NCBI GenBank assembly: GCA_023443865.1
Contig: JAEZST010000018.1
Coordinates: 248,001-312,000 of the forward strand
DNA length: 64,000 bases
Source of the DNA: Spirochaetota bacterium
GTDB taxonomy: Bacteria; Spirochaetota; Spirochaetia; Treponematales; Treponemataceae
Direction of reading: 5' to 3'
The notes below the pieces were generated by a model. The model ran no database searches, was not told where the DNA came from, and was given only the letters and a program-made list of their open reading frames with translations. Shown here piece after piece: positions 8,714 through 17,940 of the stretch. The first letter of the stretch is position 1, and every line of letters starts with the position of its first letter. The position numbers and the translations under genes were made by a program.

Positions 8714-11512
8714 ATGAAAAAAGCACTTCGATTCCATGCCGTTTCCGGCATCATGCTCGTTCTGGCTTCGGTCCTGACGCTCTCTTGCGTCAATCCGATT
8801 CTCGATAAAAAATCGGATTCCGTTTCGGCGGGGACGGGTGGCAGCCTCAGCCTCTCGATCCCGATCATAGCACCCGGCTTGGCCGCGGTCGCGGAAACCG
8901 ATTCTTCCCGGGCATACGCCTTCGCGTATACCGTTCATTTTACCCTCTTCGACTCGACCGGCGCGGTGGAACGCGAAGACACGAAGAGCGCCTCTGCCGA
9001 GGCCAATTCCATCACGGGCCTGACGCTGTACAACGTTCCCGTCGGAACGGGGTACCGGATCGAGTTGGAAATTATCAATCCCCGCGTGTCAGCCTCCGTT
9101 CCGGTGGTTTGCGGTACCGCCTCGGGAATTAACGTGACCCTAAACGCCACTACGGCGGTTACCGTGAAGTGCGTTCCCGTTACCGCCACGTCGATGGTAA
9201 TCGGGACGCCGGTTACCCTGAATTTAGGGGCGCTCTCCGAGGCCTGGTACGAGACCGAAATCGTTTCGGGGACGGCGTATTATTTCACCGAGGAGACTAA
9301 CTCTCGCTACATCGGTCTCTTTAAGGAAGATGGAACCCAGATCGCCTGGTTCAACGCGTATTACCCCTATACCGCCGACTATACCGGCACGCTCTACATC
9401 GGCGTCGCGCAGTATCGGGATACGGCGCTCGAGAATAAGGATACGGTTCTCGTTTCCTCGACCGAGGTCCCGCAAATCAGCGAGGGAAGCGTCGCGACTC
9501 CCGTATCCTTGACCGCCGGCGTCGCGCGCACGTTCACGATAGCGCGGGGCGGCAGCAGTTACTACAGCTTCACCGCGGAAACGACGGGAACGTACTGCCT
9601 TAAATTGCCTTCCCTTCAGGACTATTACGCTTACCTATATTCAAACGCGGCGTTTTCCTCCACGCTTGCTTCCGCGTACGGTATACGCGACGGCATAAGC
9701 CTCGATCTTACGGGGGGCACCGCGTATTACCTGAAACTGACGAATAGCTCATCAAGCGACGCGCTCATCAGCGAAGGCATAATTTTGGATCCGGTCGCCT
9801 TTGCCGAGATTAAAGAATCGGAGGGTTCCCGCCAAAACCCGGTTACGCTCGCCCTCGGCACCCCGTATTCCGCCGTAGTCGGGATACCCCAATATGACTG
9901 CGATTCTTACTATACCTTTACGACGAACGACACGGATTACGATTATACCTTGGATTTTTCCAACCTAAGCGAGAACGCGAGTTTTTCCTGGTACCTTTAC
10001 GGACCGACTGGTTATTCCTCGAGCTACATAACGTACCAATCGATCTCCGCGGCGGGATCGTCCAGCGTCGCGTTAAGCCCCGCTACTACCTATTACTTGG
10101 ACGTATTCAACCGAAAGGTTGATAGTAACGCTACCTTCGACATTGCCGTAACGCCCCATCCGCAGACCTATCTCGACGTAACGCCGGGGACTTCCTGGGC
10201 GTCGGCGAGCGTCGCTGCCGGGCAAAAGGCCGTCTGGTTCAAGGTTCCCGTATCCGAAAGCAAACGCTATTCCGTCTATCTTGACGAGGCGGATTCGGGT
10301 TCAGGCAACATGACCGTTACCGGTACGGTATACGCGTATCGCGCGGATCGGCTTACTACCCTCAATGTATCGGGGTCCTGCGGGTACGAAACGCCGGCGA
10401 TCGCTACCGTTCCCTCGGGCGATACGTATATGTATCTCAAATTCGTTCCCTACAGCGGAACCGCGGGAACCTTCCGCGTTAAGGTAACCGAGCGTTCCGA
10501 GATAAACGAAACCATATCCTTGGGGGAAACGTGGACCGATGGCTCGATTACCGCGGATACCGACGCAGTATGGTATCAAGTTCCCGTCACCGCCGGAAAA
10601 GGGTATTCGGTATACCTGGACAATTCGAGATATGGCTCGAGTTCGAAGAGCGCGGACGTAAGTATGTATGTGTATCGCGAAAATAAAACGAGCTCGTATG
10701 GGTACACCAATTCCGCGTATGCGGCCCCGTATCGGTTTACCGCCGCCGCGGGGGAGACCTACGCGTATATTAAGGTAATGCCTTACAATACGACCGCGAG
10801 CGGCTCGTTTGGGCTCAGGGTCCTCGAGCGCGTCGTAACCGATTTAGACCTTTCCGTGGGCGATACCTGGACTGCAGGAACGATCGATTACGAGGACGAG
10901 GCCATTTGGTATCACGTACCGGTTACCGCCGGTCAACGGTACATCGTGTACATGGACAACGCGACGGAAGGTTCCAGAACCTATACCGCCGCGACCATCG
11001 CGCAAGCGTACCGGCAAAACAAAACCGCGAGCTATACCGATTATGATTCGAGCGCGTACGCGACGGGTTTGGGATTGCAAGTCGCGGCGGGCGAGACGGA
11101 ACTGTACGTAAAGGTCACGTCGGCCTCCTCGGGGGGAATCGGGTCGTACGCGCTGAAGGTCGTTGAAATGACCGATCCCGTATACGACCTTGCCGTCGGG
11201 GATACCTGGACTCCGGGCTCGGTAACGGCGCTCCAGTCCGTATGGTATCGGGTTCCGGTAACAGCGGGCAGCAGTTACAGTGTGTGGTGGGCAGACAGGT
11301 TCGCCGGCTCCTCTACGCTGTATTCCTCAGACATTAAGGTCAGCGGGTACAAAACCGATCAAGCCGCATCGTATTTCTCCGCGGTCGATAGCGGTTATAC
11401 GACGGCGCAAACCGTGACGATTACCGCCGATGAAACCTACCTCTACCTCAAGGTGGTGCCGTATTCTTCGTATTACGCCGGAACGTTTGCCGTGAAGGTA
11501 ACCGCCAACTAA
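8714..11512 (+). CDS. Large lipoprotein with tandem PPC-like beta repeats
   Basis: A 932-residue exported lipoprotein (lipobox LTLSC near residue 25). After an N-terminal beta region (about 45-160) come several pre-peptidase C-terminal (PPC)-like sandwich domains, shown by recurring 'YY-F-T' and 'T-x-Y-Y-L' strands. From about residue 482 to the end there are four closely related units of roughly 107-116 residues, starting near 482, 598, 711 and 825. Each opens with G-x-x-W followed by a W-Y/F-x-V-P-V core and closes with a Y-x-K-V strand. The shorter protein upstream carries one more unit. No enzyme domain is visible. It ends 32 bases before a strong terminator. It is probably a surface-exposed binding or structural protein. 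Confidence 0.75.
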   Translation: MKKALRFHAVSGIMLVLASVLTLSCVNPILDKKSDSVSAGTGGSLSLSIPIIAPGLAAVAETDSSRAYAFAYTVHFTLFDSTGAVEREDTKSASAEANSITGLTLYNVPVGTGYRIELEIINPRVSASVPVVCGTASGINVTLNATTAVTVKCVPVTATSMVIGTPVTLNLGALSEAWYETEIVSGTAYYFTEETNSRYIGLFKEDGTQIAWFNAYYPYTADYTGTLYIGVAQYRDTALENKDTVLVSSTEVPQISEGSVATPVSLTAGVARTFTIARGGSSYYSFTAETTGTYCLKLPSLQDYYAYLYSNAAFSSTLASAYGIRDGISLDLTGGTAYYLKLTNSSSSDALISEGIILDPVAFAEIKESEGSRQNPVTLALGTPYSAVVGIPQYDCDSYYTFTTNDTDYDYTLDFSNLSENASFSWYLYGPTGYSSSYITYQSISAAGSSSVALSPATTYYLDVFNRKVDSNATFDIAVTPHPQTYLDVTPGTSWASASVAAGQKAVWFKVPVSESKRYSVYLDEADSGSGNMTVTGTVYAYRADRLTTLNVSGSCGYETPAIATVPSGDTYMYLKFVPYSGTAGTFRVKVTERSEINETISLGETWTDGSITADTDAVWYQVPVTAGKGYSVYLDNSRYGSSSKSADVSMYVYRENKTSSYGYTNSAYAAPYRFTAAAGETYAYIKVMPYNTTASGSFGLRVLERVVTDLDLSVGDTWTAGTIDYEDEAIWYHVPVTAGQRYIVYMDNATEGSRTYTAATIAQAYRQNKTASYTDYDSSAYATGLGLQVAAGETELYVKVTSASSGGIGSYALKVVEMTDPVYDLAVGDTWTPGSVTALQSVWYRVPVTAGSSYSVWWADRFAGSSTLYSSDIKVSGYKTDQAASYFSAVDSGYTTAQTVTITADETYLYLKVVPYSSYYAGTFAVKVTAN

Positions 11513-11543
11513 CGGGCAAGGCGAAAGAAAACTCAAGAACGCG

Positions 11544-11575
11544 CTCCCCGGGTAAATGCCCGGGGAGTTTTTTTT
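11544..11575 (+). terminator. Strong Rho-independent terminator
   Basis: CTCCCCGGG and CCCGGGGAG form a 9-bp perfect stem with a 6-base loop, directly followed by eight T. It closes the two-gene lipoprotein operon. Confidence 0.9.
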
Positions 11576-11655
11576 ATTCCCGACGGCGCCCTTCATGGCC
11601 ATCGCTGTCCGCCGGCTGCGGCGCCGCGATTTCGCCCCTGCGACCGCCGTCTGCC

Positions 11656-12519
11656 TCAGCCTTTTTTCTTCGGCGGAACGATCTTGTCAAGGAGAATGCC
11701 GGCGGCGAGGAGGACGGTGCCGAGTATGAAAGCGGGCTTGGCCGGGTTTCCGAAGAGGAGAATGCCGCCGACGATGGTAAGGGGGATTTTCGCGAAGGTG
11801 TGCACGCTGCCCGCCGTGGTGTCGATTTTCGCGAGACCGATCGTTACCGAGACCTGGGCGAAGTAGGCCGCGAGGGCCGCGAGGGCGATGAAGGCGGCGC
11901 TTACCGGTCGGAGGCGCGTGACCTCGCCGACGGAGAACGCGTTGAACGCCATGCCGACCAGGCAGACCGATAGGTATATGACGATGGGATTCTCGGTGCG
12001 GGTGGCCCTCTTGTTGAAGTGGTACGAAATGCCCCCGAGAACGCCGCTGGCGAGGCCAAGCGCGTCGGCCGCGAAAGACGCGGCGGAACCGTCGGCGAGC
12101 ACGAAGGCCACGCCCGTGAAGGCGAGGAGTATCCCCGCGACCGTAACCGGCCGCACGGCCTCGCGGAGAACGAAGATCGATATGACCGCGACGAAAATGG
12201 GGAACGTATTGTTCAAAAGGCTCGCGCGGCCGGCCGTTCCCAACTCGATGGAAACGTAGTAGAGGGTCATGGCCAGCGAGCCGAACACCCCGCGGCCGAT
12301 CCATGGCCAGAAACGGTTGATCTTGAAGGGCTTTCCGATCAGCGCGAGATGCGCGAAGCCCAACGCCGCGCCGATGGCGAAGCGGGCGAACGAGGTGAAG
12401 TAGCCGCTGAAGGCTCCCGAGAGCGCGGAAATGAACAGGGCGGCCGCGGCGAAGAAGAGGTTGGAGAGGTGAATGTAGAAGAGCGCCGAGGCGGTTTCGT
12501 TTTCGTTTTCGCTTGACAT
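11656..12519 (-). CDS. DMT-family (EamA) transporter
   Basis: A 287-residue inner-membrane protein with about ten hydrophobic segments in two repeated halves, as in EamA/RhaT drug-metabolite exporters. FGSLAMTLYYVSIELGTAGRASLL and the matching second-half ALAAYFAQ...IGLAKIDTTAGS strands show the internal repeat. The frame runs far upstream into the neighbouring gene, but hydrophobic homology begins after the ATG at 12519 (MSSENENE), 14 bases beyond the ClC stop, and I take that as the start. It is likely co-transcribed with the ClC gene upstream. The substrate cannot be told from sequence. Confidence 0.8.
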   Translation of the reverse strand: MSSENENETASALFYIHLSNLFFAAAALFISALSGAFSGYFTSFARFAIGAALGFAHLALIGKPFKINRFWPWIGRGVFGSLAMTLYYVSIELGTAGRASLLNNTFPIFVAVISIFVLREAVRPVTVAGILLAFTGVAFVLADGSAASFAADALGLASGVLGGISYHFNKRATRTENPIVIYLSVCLVGMAFNAFSVGEVTRLRPVSAAFIALAALAAYFAQVSVTIGLAKIDTTAGSVHTFAKIPLTIVGGILLFGNPAKPAFILGTVLLAAGILLDKIVPPKKKG

Positions 12520-12533
12520 CTTTTTTATCCCGC

Positions 12534-14099
12534 TTAGGCGTGCGGCTCTCGCGCCGGCTCGCCGAGGTTTTCGAGAATGGGCCTCAGTCCCTTGGCGCGC
12601 TTCGCCTCGGCGATTACCTTCAGCACGTCGCCGGGATGGAGCGGGCGGTCCTGGCCCGGGAAAATCTCGTCCTCGCCGCGCTCGATGGAAACGGGAACGC
12701 AGGCGTCGGGAAGCAGTTCTTGCCATTCGGGCATGCTCGCGAGGATGGAGCCTTCAAGCACGGGTATATGGATGACCTCGGGCGCGGTGTCTTCGGTGGG
12801 TATCTCGTCGGAGGCGAAGTTTCCGAGGAGGGAATCGTAGATCGGTTTCGTGTGAAGCATGGAAGCCACGATGGTGGCTATGACCGATACGAAGATAAAC
12901 GCGGGGAAATGGGAGAGGCTTCCCGCCATTTCGGTGATGAGCACCGCTCCCGTTATGGGGGCGCGTACCACCGCGGTGAAAAAGGCGACCATTCCCAGAA
13001 GAAGATAGTTATTGAGGTATTCCGGGGTAAAGCCCAGCAGGGGGAAGAACTTCATGCAAACGGCGCCCAAGAGCGCGCCCAGGGACAGCATGGGAAGGAA
13101 GATGCCCCCCGGCGCGCCGGAGGCGTAGGAGACTAAGGTGAAGGCGAATTTCGCGGCGAGGAGCGCGAGTAAGACGATGAGTGAATAGCCCGAAATTTCC
13201 TGGGCGTTAATCAGCTCGTTTCCGCCGCCGGTGATTTTCGGGATGAGGACGCACACGAGGGCCCCGAGCAAAAAGGCGGAGGCGAGGCGCGCGAAATCGT
13301 TCGGGACGATTCGCTTGTATTTTTTTTGGAAGAGAATAAGGGCATAATTGAAAAGGGTGCCCGCGAGGCCGGCTGCTATGCCGATGATGAGCACGTCGGA
13401 GAAATAGGCGCGGAGGGGAAGCACGTTGGCCAGCCCGATCGAAAACACCGGCGCGTTTCCCGAGCACATCCACATGACGGCGTTGGCGCAGAAGGAGGCG
13501 ATGAGCGAGCTGGTAAGCATGAGGGGGGAGATATTTCGGTGCAATTCCTCCACGCAAAAGAGCACGCCCGCCAACGGCGCGTTGAAGGCGGCGGAAATGC
13601 CCGCGGCGGCGCCGGCGGTAACGAGGTACCGCTTGTACCGCTTGCCTACCGCGAGGTCGCTTACCGCGACGCCCACGAGCGATCCGAGCTGGATCGAGGG
13701 GCCTTCGCGGCCGAGGGAGAGCCCCGCGCCGAGGGCAAGGCTGCCGCCCGCGAATTTCAGGGGCAGTTCGCGCATCCAGTTAAAGGGAATGCGCCTCATG
13801 AGATAGGCCTTTACTTGGGGAATTCCCGAGCCCCGAATGAGCGGGGAAGCGCGGGTCATGGCGGCCGTGGCGAGTCCCGCGATCACCGCGAGGAACGCCC
13901 AGAGAAAGAAGCCGGACGCCGACGCGGTTATCCGGCCCATAAACGAGTAGCGGGTATGTTCCAGGTAGGCGATCGAGGCGCGGTAGGCGACGATTATAAA
14001 GCCGGAGAGGATACCGACCAAGGCGCTTGATACGAAGATTCGGGCCCTCATATCCCCCGAAATTCTGCCGAACGATTCTCTGTAATCCCTCACGGGCAT
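12534..14099 (-). CDS. ClC-family chloride channel / H+-Cl- exchanger with TrkA-C domain
   Basis: A 521-residue inner-membrane ClC protein. The selectivity motifs are all present: GSGIPQ, GREGPSIQLG (with the gating Glu) and GGIFLPM. The FCVEEL stretch keeps the acidic pair corresponding to the internal proton-glutamate region of E. coli ClC, which favours an exchanger over a passive channel. The C-terminus (about 445-515) resembles a TrkA-C/RCK ligand-binding domain in place of CBS domains. The ATG at 14099 has AAGGA unusually close, so the start is not certain; a second Met occurs 16 residues in. Possible roles are acid resistance or anion homeostasis. Confidence 0.88.
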   Translation of the reverse strand: MPVRDYRESFGRISGDMRARIFVSSALVGILSGFIIVAYRASIAYLEHTRYSFMGRITASASGFFLWAFLAVIAGLATAAMTRASPLIRGSGIPQVKAYLMRRIPFNWMRELPLKFAGGSLALGAGLSLGREGPSIQLGSLVGVAVSDLAVGKRYKRYLVTAGAAAGISAAFNAPLAGVLFCVEELHRNISPLMLTSSLIASFCANAVMWMCSGNAPVFSIGLANVLPLRAYFSDVLIIGIAAGLAGTLFNYALILFQKKYKRIVPNDFARLASAFLLGALVCVLIPKITGGGNELINAQEISGYSLIVLLALLAAKFAFTLVSYASGAPGGIFLPMLSLGALLGAVCMKFFPLLGFTPEYLNNYLLLGMVAFFTAVVRAPITGAVLITEMAGSLSHFPAFIFVSVIATIVASMLHTKPIYDSLLGNFASDEIPTEDTAPEVIHIPVLEGSILASMPEWQELLPDACVPVSIERGEDEIFPGQDRPLHPGDVLKVIAEAKRAKGLRPILENLGEPAREPHA

Positions 14100-14189
14100 G
14101 TCCTTTCAATAGACGGTGCCTATTCCGGAAAACGCCGGGGGATCGGGGGCCTTTGCGAGACGGTCTCTGGTCGGTTCGTCGTTTCCGGC

Positions 14190-14237
14190 TGGCGGATAAA
14201 TAAATGAAAGGCAACCGCGACGCGCGCCGCGGCTGCC
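14190..14237 (-). terminator. Probable terminator downstream of the DEAD-box gene
   Basis: GGCAaCCGCG and CGCGGcTGCC pair as a 10-bp stem with one mismatch (14210-14237). On the minus strand it is followed by a T-rich stretch (TTTCATTTATTTAT). It lies just after the helicase stop and before the ClC gene. Confidence 0.5.
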
Positions 14238-14267
14238 TGCCGATAGGATCGATGTCCGGGAACGCCC

Positions 14268-16175
14268 TTACTTGGCGCCGCCGAAAAGCTTCTTGAACAG
14301 TCCGGCGATTCCCCCTGCTTTTTGGGGAGCGGAGGACGGTGCGCCCTTGGCCGTCGCGGCGGGGCGTGATGCCGCGTTTCGCGGGTTTTCGCCGCGCGGG
14401 CCTGCGTCGCGCGCGCTCTGGGCCCCCGCGTTCGGGCCCCGCTTCCGCGGATTGCCTTTCGGCGCGCCTTGGCCTTGCGGCCCGCGCCGAGCGTCGGTTC
14501 GGGTTCCCTCGGGTCTCTTGCCGCGTCCCTGCCCCTGTTGTTCCCGTCCGCGCGGGGCGCCATCGCGACGGCCATTGTCCTTGCGGGTATCCCGCGATTG
14601 GCCTTTGGCGCCTTCGTCGGCGTATTTTGACTTATAGTAGGCCATTCGTTCCTCAAAGCTGAGTTTCGCCAGATCCCGTTCGGAAGGTCCCGTTGCGGGA
14701 CGGGAATTCCCGTTCCCCGCGGTTTGTCCTCCCTGAGCGCCTCGGCGGTCGCCCTCGGGGAACCGGCGGTCGCGGGGACCGCGCCCGTCGCCCGGTCGAT
14801 CGGGCCGCCTGCCGTCGCTCCGGCCGTCGCGTGAGCCGCCGGAGCGCGGGCCGGCGGAACGGCCGTCGCCCGACCGAGGCCCGCCCGACCTGCCCCCTCC
14901 GGAACGCGAGGAACCGGAACGAGGGCCGCTCGACCTGCCGCCCCCGGAGCGGGGGCCGCGACCGCGGTCCCGGCCGTAATCGTCGTCGTCGTAATCGCTG
15001 TCGTAGCGATCCGTCCTGATATATTTCCCCGCGCTCTTGTCTTCCGCGAAATCCGTTTCGGCGGGCACGCCCGAAGGAATCTTCATTTCGCAGTATTTCT
15101 CGATGGCGGGAAGGTTGTATACGTCTTGTTCGGAGCAGAAGGAAAAGGCCTTGCCGGTTTTTCCCGCGCGGGCGGTTCGCCCGATGCGGTGCACGTAGTT
15201 TTCCGCCTCGTTGGGCAGATCGTAGTTAATGACCATGGCAAGGTCGTCCACGTCGATGCCGCGGGCCGCCACGTCGGTGGCGACCAGGCAGCGAAGCGAG
15301 CCGGACTTGAAGGAGTCGATGACCTGCAGCCGTTTCGACTGGGGCAAGTCGCCGATAATGAATTCGCTTTCGATGCCGTTGAGCTTTAGCCGTTTGGAAA
15401 CCACTTCGCTCATCCGTTTGGTATTGCAGAATACGATCAGGCTTTCCGGCTTATCGCGCTCAATGAGGCCCAGCAGAAGCTTCATCTTCTCGTCGCTGGA
15501 CACGTGATACAGCATCTGGGCGATCATGTCCACCGTGACGTTCTCCGCCTCGATGGTGATCTCCTTCGCCTCGATCGTGTATTCCCAGGCGAGGTTTTTT
15601 ACCCAGTTGTTAAGGGTCGCGCTGAAAAGCATGGTTTGGCGGTTTTCGGCCTTGGGAAGTACCTTGATAAGGGTCCGGAGGTCCGGGTAAAAGCCCATGT
15701 CGAACATGCGGTCGGCCTCGTCAATGACCAGGAAGGCGACGTTGGAAAGGTCCATGACTCCCTGTTCCTGAAGGTCTATGACCCGTCCGGGGGTGCCGAT
15801 GAGGACGTCCACCCCTTTTTTCAGGAGCTCCAACTGATGGCCATAGCCAACGCCGCCGTAGAAGCTCGCGGATTTCAGCTTCATGCACGCGCCGAGCATT
15901 CGCGCCTCTTCCTCTACCTGGACCGCCAGTTCGCGGGTGGGAACCATGATGAGCGCTTTTTTGCCGGAGAGGGCGGGATCGCCGACGAGCCGCTGAAGGA
16001 TGGTAACGAGGTATGCGGCGGTTTTTCCGGTCCCGGTTTGGGACTGCACGTAAAGGTCGGCCCCTTCTAGGCCGTTTTTGAGTACCTGTTCCTGGACAGG
16101 CATGCAGGTAATGTAGCCTGCTTCGGCGAGGCCCTCTTGGAGGCCGCCGTCAAGGGGAAAATCGGTAAATTTCAT
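14268..16175 (-). CDS. DEAD-box ATP-dependent RNA helicase with RG-rich tail
   Basis: An RNA helicase that unwinds or remodels RNA using ATP. The canonical motifs are present: SQTGTGKT (I), PTREL (Ia), TPGR (Ib), DEAD (II), SAT (III), VATDVAARGID (V) and HRIGRTAR (VI), all within the first 370 residues. The remaining 240 residues are low-complexity, first Arg/Gly/Ser repeats (RSGG, GPRSG and similar), then Arg/Pro/Gln-rich. Such tails bind RNA non-specifically and often drive condensate formation in other helicases. The most likely class is RhlE/RhlB-like. The start at 16175 has no Shine-Dalgarno sequence; an extended -10 box ends 8 bases before it, suggesting a leaderless message. Confidence 0.92.
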   Translation of the reverse strand: MKFTDFPLDGGLQEGLAEAGYITCMPVQEQVLKNGLEGADLYVQSQTGTGKTAAYLVTILQRLVGDPALSGKKALIMVPTRELAVQVEEEARMLGACMKLKSASFYGGVGYGHQLELLKKGVDVLIGTPGRVIDLQEQGVMDLSNVAFLVIDEADRMFDMGFYPDLRTLIKVLPKAENRQTMLFSATLNNWVKNLAWEYTIEAKEITIEAENVTVDMIAQMLYHVSSDEKMKLLLGLIERDKPESLIVFCNTKRMSEVVSKRLKLNGIESEFIIGDLPQSKRLQVIDSFKSGSLRCLVATDVAARGIDVDDLAMVINYDLPNEAENYVHRIGRTARAGKTGKAFSFCSEQDVYNLPAIEKYCEMKIPSGVPAETDFAEDKSAGKYIRTDRYDSDYDDDDYGRDRGRGPRSGGGRSSGPRSGSSRSGGGRSGGPRSGDGRSAGPRSGGSRDGRSDGRRPDRPGDGRGPRDRRFPEGDRRGAQGGQTAGNGNSRPATGPSERDLAKLSFEERMAYYKSKYADEGAKGQSRDTRKDNGRRDGAPRGREQQGQGRGKRPEGTRTDARRGPQGQGAPKGNPRKRGPNAGAQSARDAGPRGENPRNAASRPAATAKGAPSSAPQKAGGIAGLFKKLFGGAK

Positions 16176-16183
16176 TGATTTTT

Positions 16184-16192
16184 ACTATACCA
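16184..16192 (-). promoter_or_regulatory. Extended -10 promoter of the helicase gene (leaderless type)
   Basis: On the minus strand TGG-TATAGT ends 8 bases before the ATG at 16175, with no ribosome site between. A standard start point 6-7 bases after the -10 would leave a leader of only one or two bases. Confidence 0.55.
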
Positions 16193-16247
16193 TAAATAAA
16201 AAACCGTGAATAGAATGGTTCGCGGGAGCGCTCCCTGTCCCTTCCGC

Positions 16248-16916
16248 TTAACGGTTTTCCCGTTTCGTGAGCCAATCCCTGTAGCCCCGGTCCAAGAGCC
16301 TCGCCTTGACCGTCTCGAGATCGCCTTGCCTCAGTTTCGGCAAAATCACCCGGACATACCCGCCGGCCTTCTCGAGTTCGGGATTAAAACCCTCCGAGCG
16401 CAATTTGGCCGCCATTCGTTCCGCGTTCTCTTCGCTTGAGAATGAGGCGAGCTGTATGCGCCAGAGTCCCGACGGGTTGCCGGTTGACGGTTCCGTCGCC
16501 GTAAGTCCCGGTTCTGCCGCCGCGGCGGAACCCGTTGCCGCCATTCCCGTTTTCCTGATTGAAACCTTGGCGACCCCGACCTCGATCATCCCAAGCGCCT
16601 CGGCGGCTCCATAGGATAGGTCAATCTCCCGGTTCTCCACGAAGGGGCCCCGATCGTTCACCCTGACCATAACCCGTTTGCCGTTTGCCAGGTTCGTCAC
16701 TTCCAGGAGCGTGCCGAAGGGGAGGCTTTTATGCGCTGCCGTCATGGCGTACATGTCGAATGTCTCGCCGCTTGAAGTGGGTCGTCCGTGAAATTCCTTG
16801 CCGTAATACGACGCGGTGGCCTCAAGCTTGATAATCTCGCTTTGGGCGGCAAGACTCGCGACGCTAAGGGTAAGGGTAATAAGAAACGCCGTAATGCCGT
16901 GGCGGGAAATGGACAT
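16248..16916 (-). CDS. rlpA: RlpA-like septal-ring lytic transglycosylase family protein (DPBB + SPOR)
   Basis: An exported cell-wall protein of 222 residues. It has a signal peptide (about 1-24, ending LAAQS) and a double-psi beta-barrel domain of the RlpA type (about 30-120; YYGKEFHGRPTSSGE, NDRGPF and DLSYGAAEAL are diagnostic). A C-terminal SPOR domain (about 145-218) should bind glycan strands lacking stem peptides at division sites. There is no lipobox, so it is periplasmic and not lipid-anchored. AGGAGG lies 7 bases before the ATG. Pseudomonas RlpA is a lytic transglycosylase; activity here is assumed by family. Confidence 0.85.
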   Translation of the reverse strand: MSISRHGITAFLITLTLSVASLAAQSEIIKLEATASYYGKEFHGRPTSSGETFDMYAMTAAHKSLPFGTLLEVTNLANGKRVMVRVNDRGPFVENREIDLSYGAAEALGMIEVGVAKVSIRKTGMAATGSAAAAEPGLTATEPSTGNPSGLWRIQLASFSSEENAERMAAKLRSEGFNPELEKAGGYVRVILPKLRQGDLETVKARLLDRGYRDWLTKRENR

Positions 16917-16994
16917 GCGCAGCCCTCCTGAACCTATCTATCCTATCGGTGCCCGCCGATCGTATCTTGACGGGACCGCGATCAAAAAAAACCG

Positions 16995-17003
16995 TGATAT
17001 ACT
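16995..17003 (+). promoter_or_regulatory. Extended -10 promoter of the SDR gene (leaderless type)
   Basis: TGA-TATACT is an extended -10 ending 7 bases before the ATG at 17011, with no Shine-Dalgarno sequence. The predicted start of transcription is at or next to the A of the ATG. Confidence 0.5.
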
Positions 17004-17010
17004 GCTATCC

Positions 17011-17829
17011 ATGAAACTCTCTTCAGAAACACGCGTCCTGATTACCGGCGGAGCGAGCGGGATCGGGCTCCTCGTCGGCCGGGCGTTGGCCCGTAAGGGC
17101 TGCCGCGTTACGGTATGGGACGTGAACGAAAGCGCCCTCGCGCGTGCGGAAGCGGACGCCAAGGCCGACGGCCTCGATATTCGCGGGATGCTTTGCGACG
17201 TATCGGACCGCGACGCGGTGTACCGTGCCGCCGAAGCGGTTCGGCAAAGCTGGGGCTCTCCCGACGTACTCATCAACAACGCGGGTATCGTTTCGGGATC
17301 GACGTTCCTTGAAACCGACGACGCGAAGATAGAGCGCACCATGGGGATCAACGTTCTATCCAATTTCTGGACCGTGAAGGCCTTTCTTCCGGGAATGATT
17401 GAACGCGACCGAGGACATATCGTGACCGTTTCCTCCGCCGCGGGAATTATCGGCGTTACGGGGCTTGCCGACTATTCGGCGAGTAAATTCGCCGTTTTCG
17501 GGTTTCACGAGGCTATGCGCATGGAACTGAGAAAACGGAAAAGCCGGGTTGGAACCACCGTAATATGCCCCTTTTTCGTTGGAACCGGCATGTTTGAGGG
17601 GGTGAAAACCCGGTTTCCCCTCCTTCTTCCGATTCTCAAGCCGGATTACGTCGCCAAGCGAATCGTTCGGGCCGTCGAAAAGGGCTCCAAACGGGTGATC
17701 CTTCCGCGCTTCGTGTATTCGGTGTATCTGCTCAGGCTCCTCCCCGTTGCGCTCCTCGACCTGATTGCGGACTTTTTCGGCATATCCGCTGCCATGGACG
17801 GCTTCCGCGGTCGCGGCGCGGGCGATTGA
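17011..17829 (+). CDS. Short-chain dehydrogenase/reductase (SDR)
   Basis: A 272-residue NAD(P)-dependent oxidoreductase of the classical SDR type. It has the Rossmann motif TGGASGIG near residue 11, NNAG near 90, catalytic Ser in VSSAAG and YSASK as the Tyr-x-x-x-Lys pair. The C-terminus is hydrophobic (VYLLRLLPVALLDLIADFFGI), as in retinol-dehydrogenase-like or membrane-associated SDRs acting on lipid substrates. The frame is open upstream to 16816, but that part overlaps rlpA on the other strand and has no family homology. The ATG at 17011 is the sensible start and sits 7 bases after an extended -10 box. The substrate is unknown. Confidence 0.85.
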   Translation: MKLSSETRVLITGGASGIGLLVGRALARKGCRVTVWDVNESALARAEADAKADGLDIRGMLCDVSDRDAVYRAAEAVRQSWGSPDVLINNAGIVSGSTFLETDDAKIERTMGINVLSNFWTVKAFLPGMIERDRGHIVTVSSAAGIIGVTGLADYSASKFAVFGFHEAMRMELRKRKSRVGTTVICPFFVGTGMFEGVKTRFPLLLPILKPDYVAKRIVRAVEKGSKRVILPRFVYSVYLLRLLPVALLDLIADFFGISAAMDGFRGRGAGD

Positions 17830-17835
17830 GGCACA

Positions 17836-17864
17836 TTGACAACCGCGCGTCAAAGCCGTATCTT
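17836..17864 (+). promoter_or_regulatory. Sigma-70 promoter of the tmRNA gene
   Basis: A perfect TTGACA (17836-17841) and TATCTT (17859-17864) are separated by 17 bases. The predicted start near 17871 gives a precursor with about 70 extra 5' bases, to be removed by RNase P. Confidence 0.75.
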
Positions 17865-17940
17865 TAGGTTCCGGATACGTTCCGGGAAAAAACGCGATGA
17901 TTACCCTTAATGAAACGCCAAGGCGATTCATTAAGCAATC

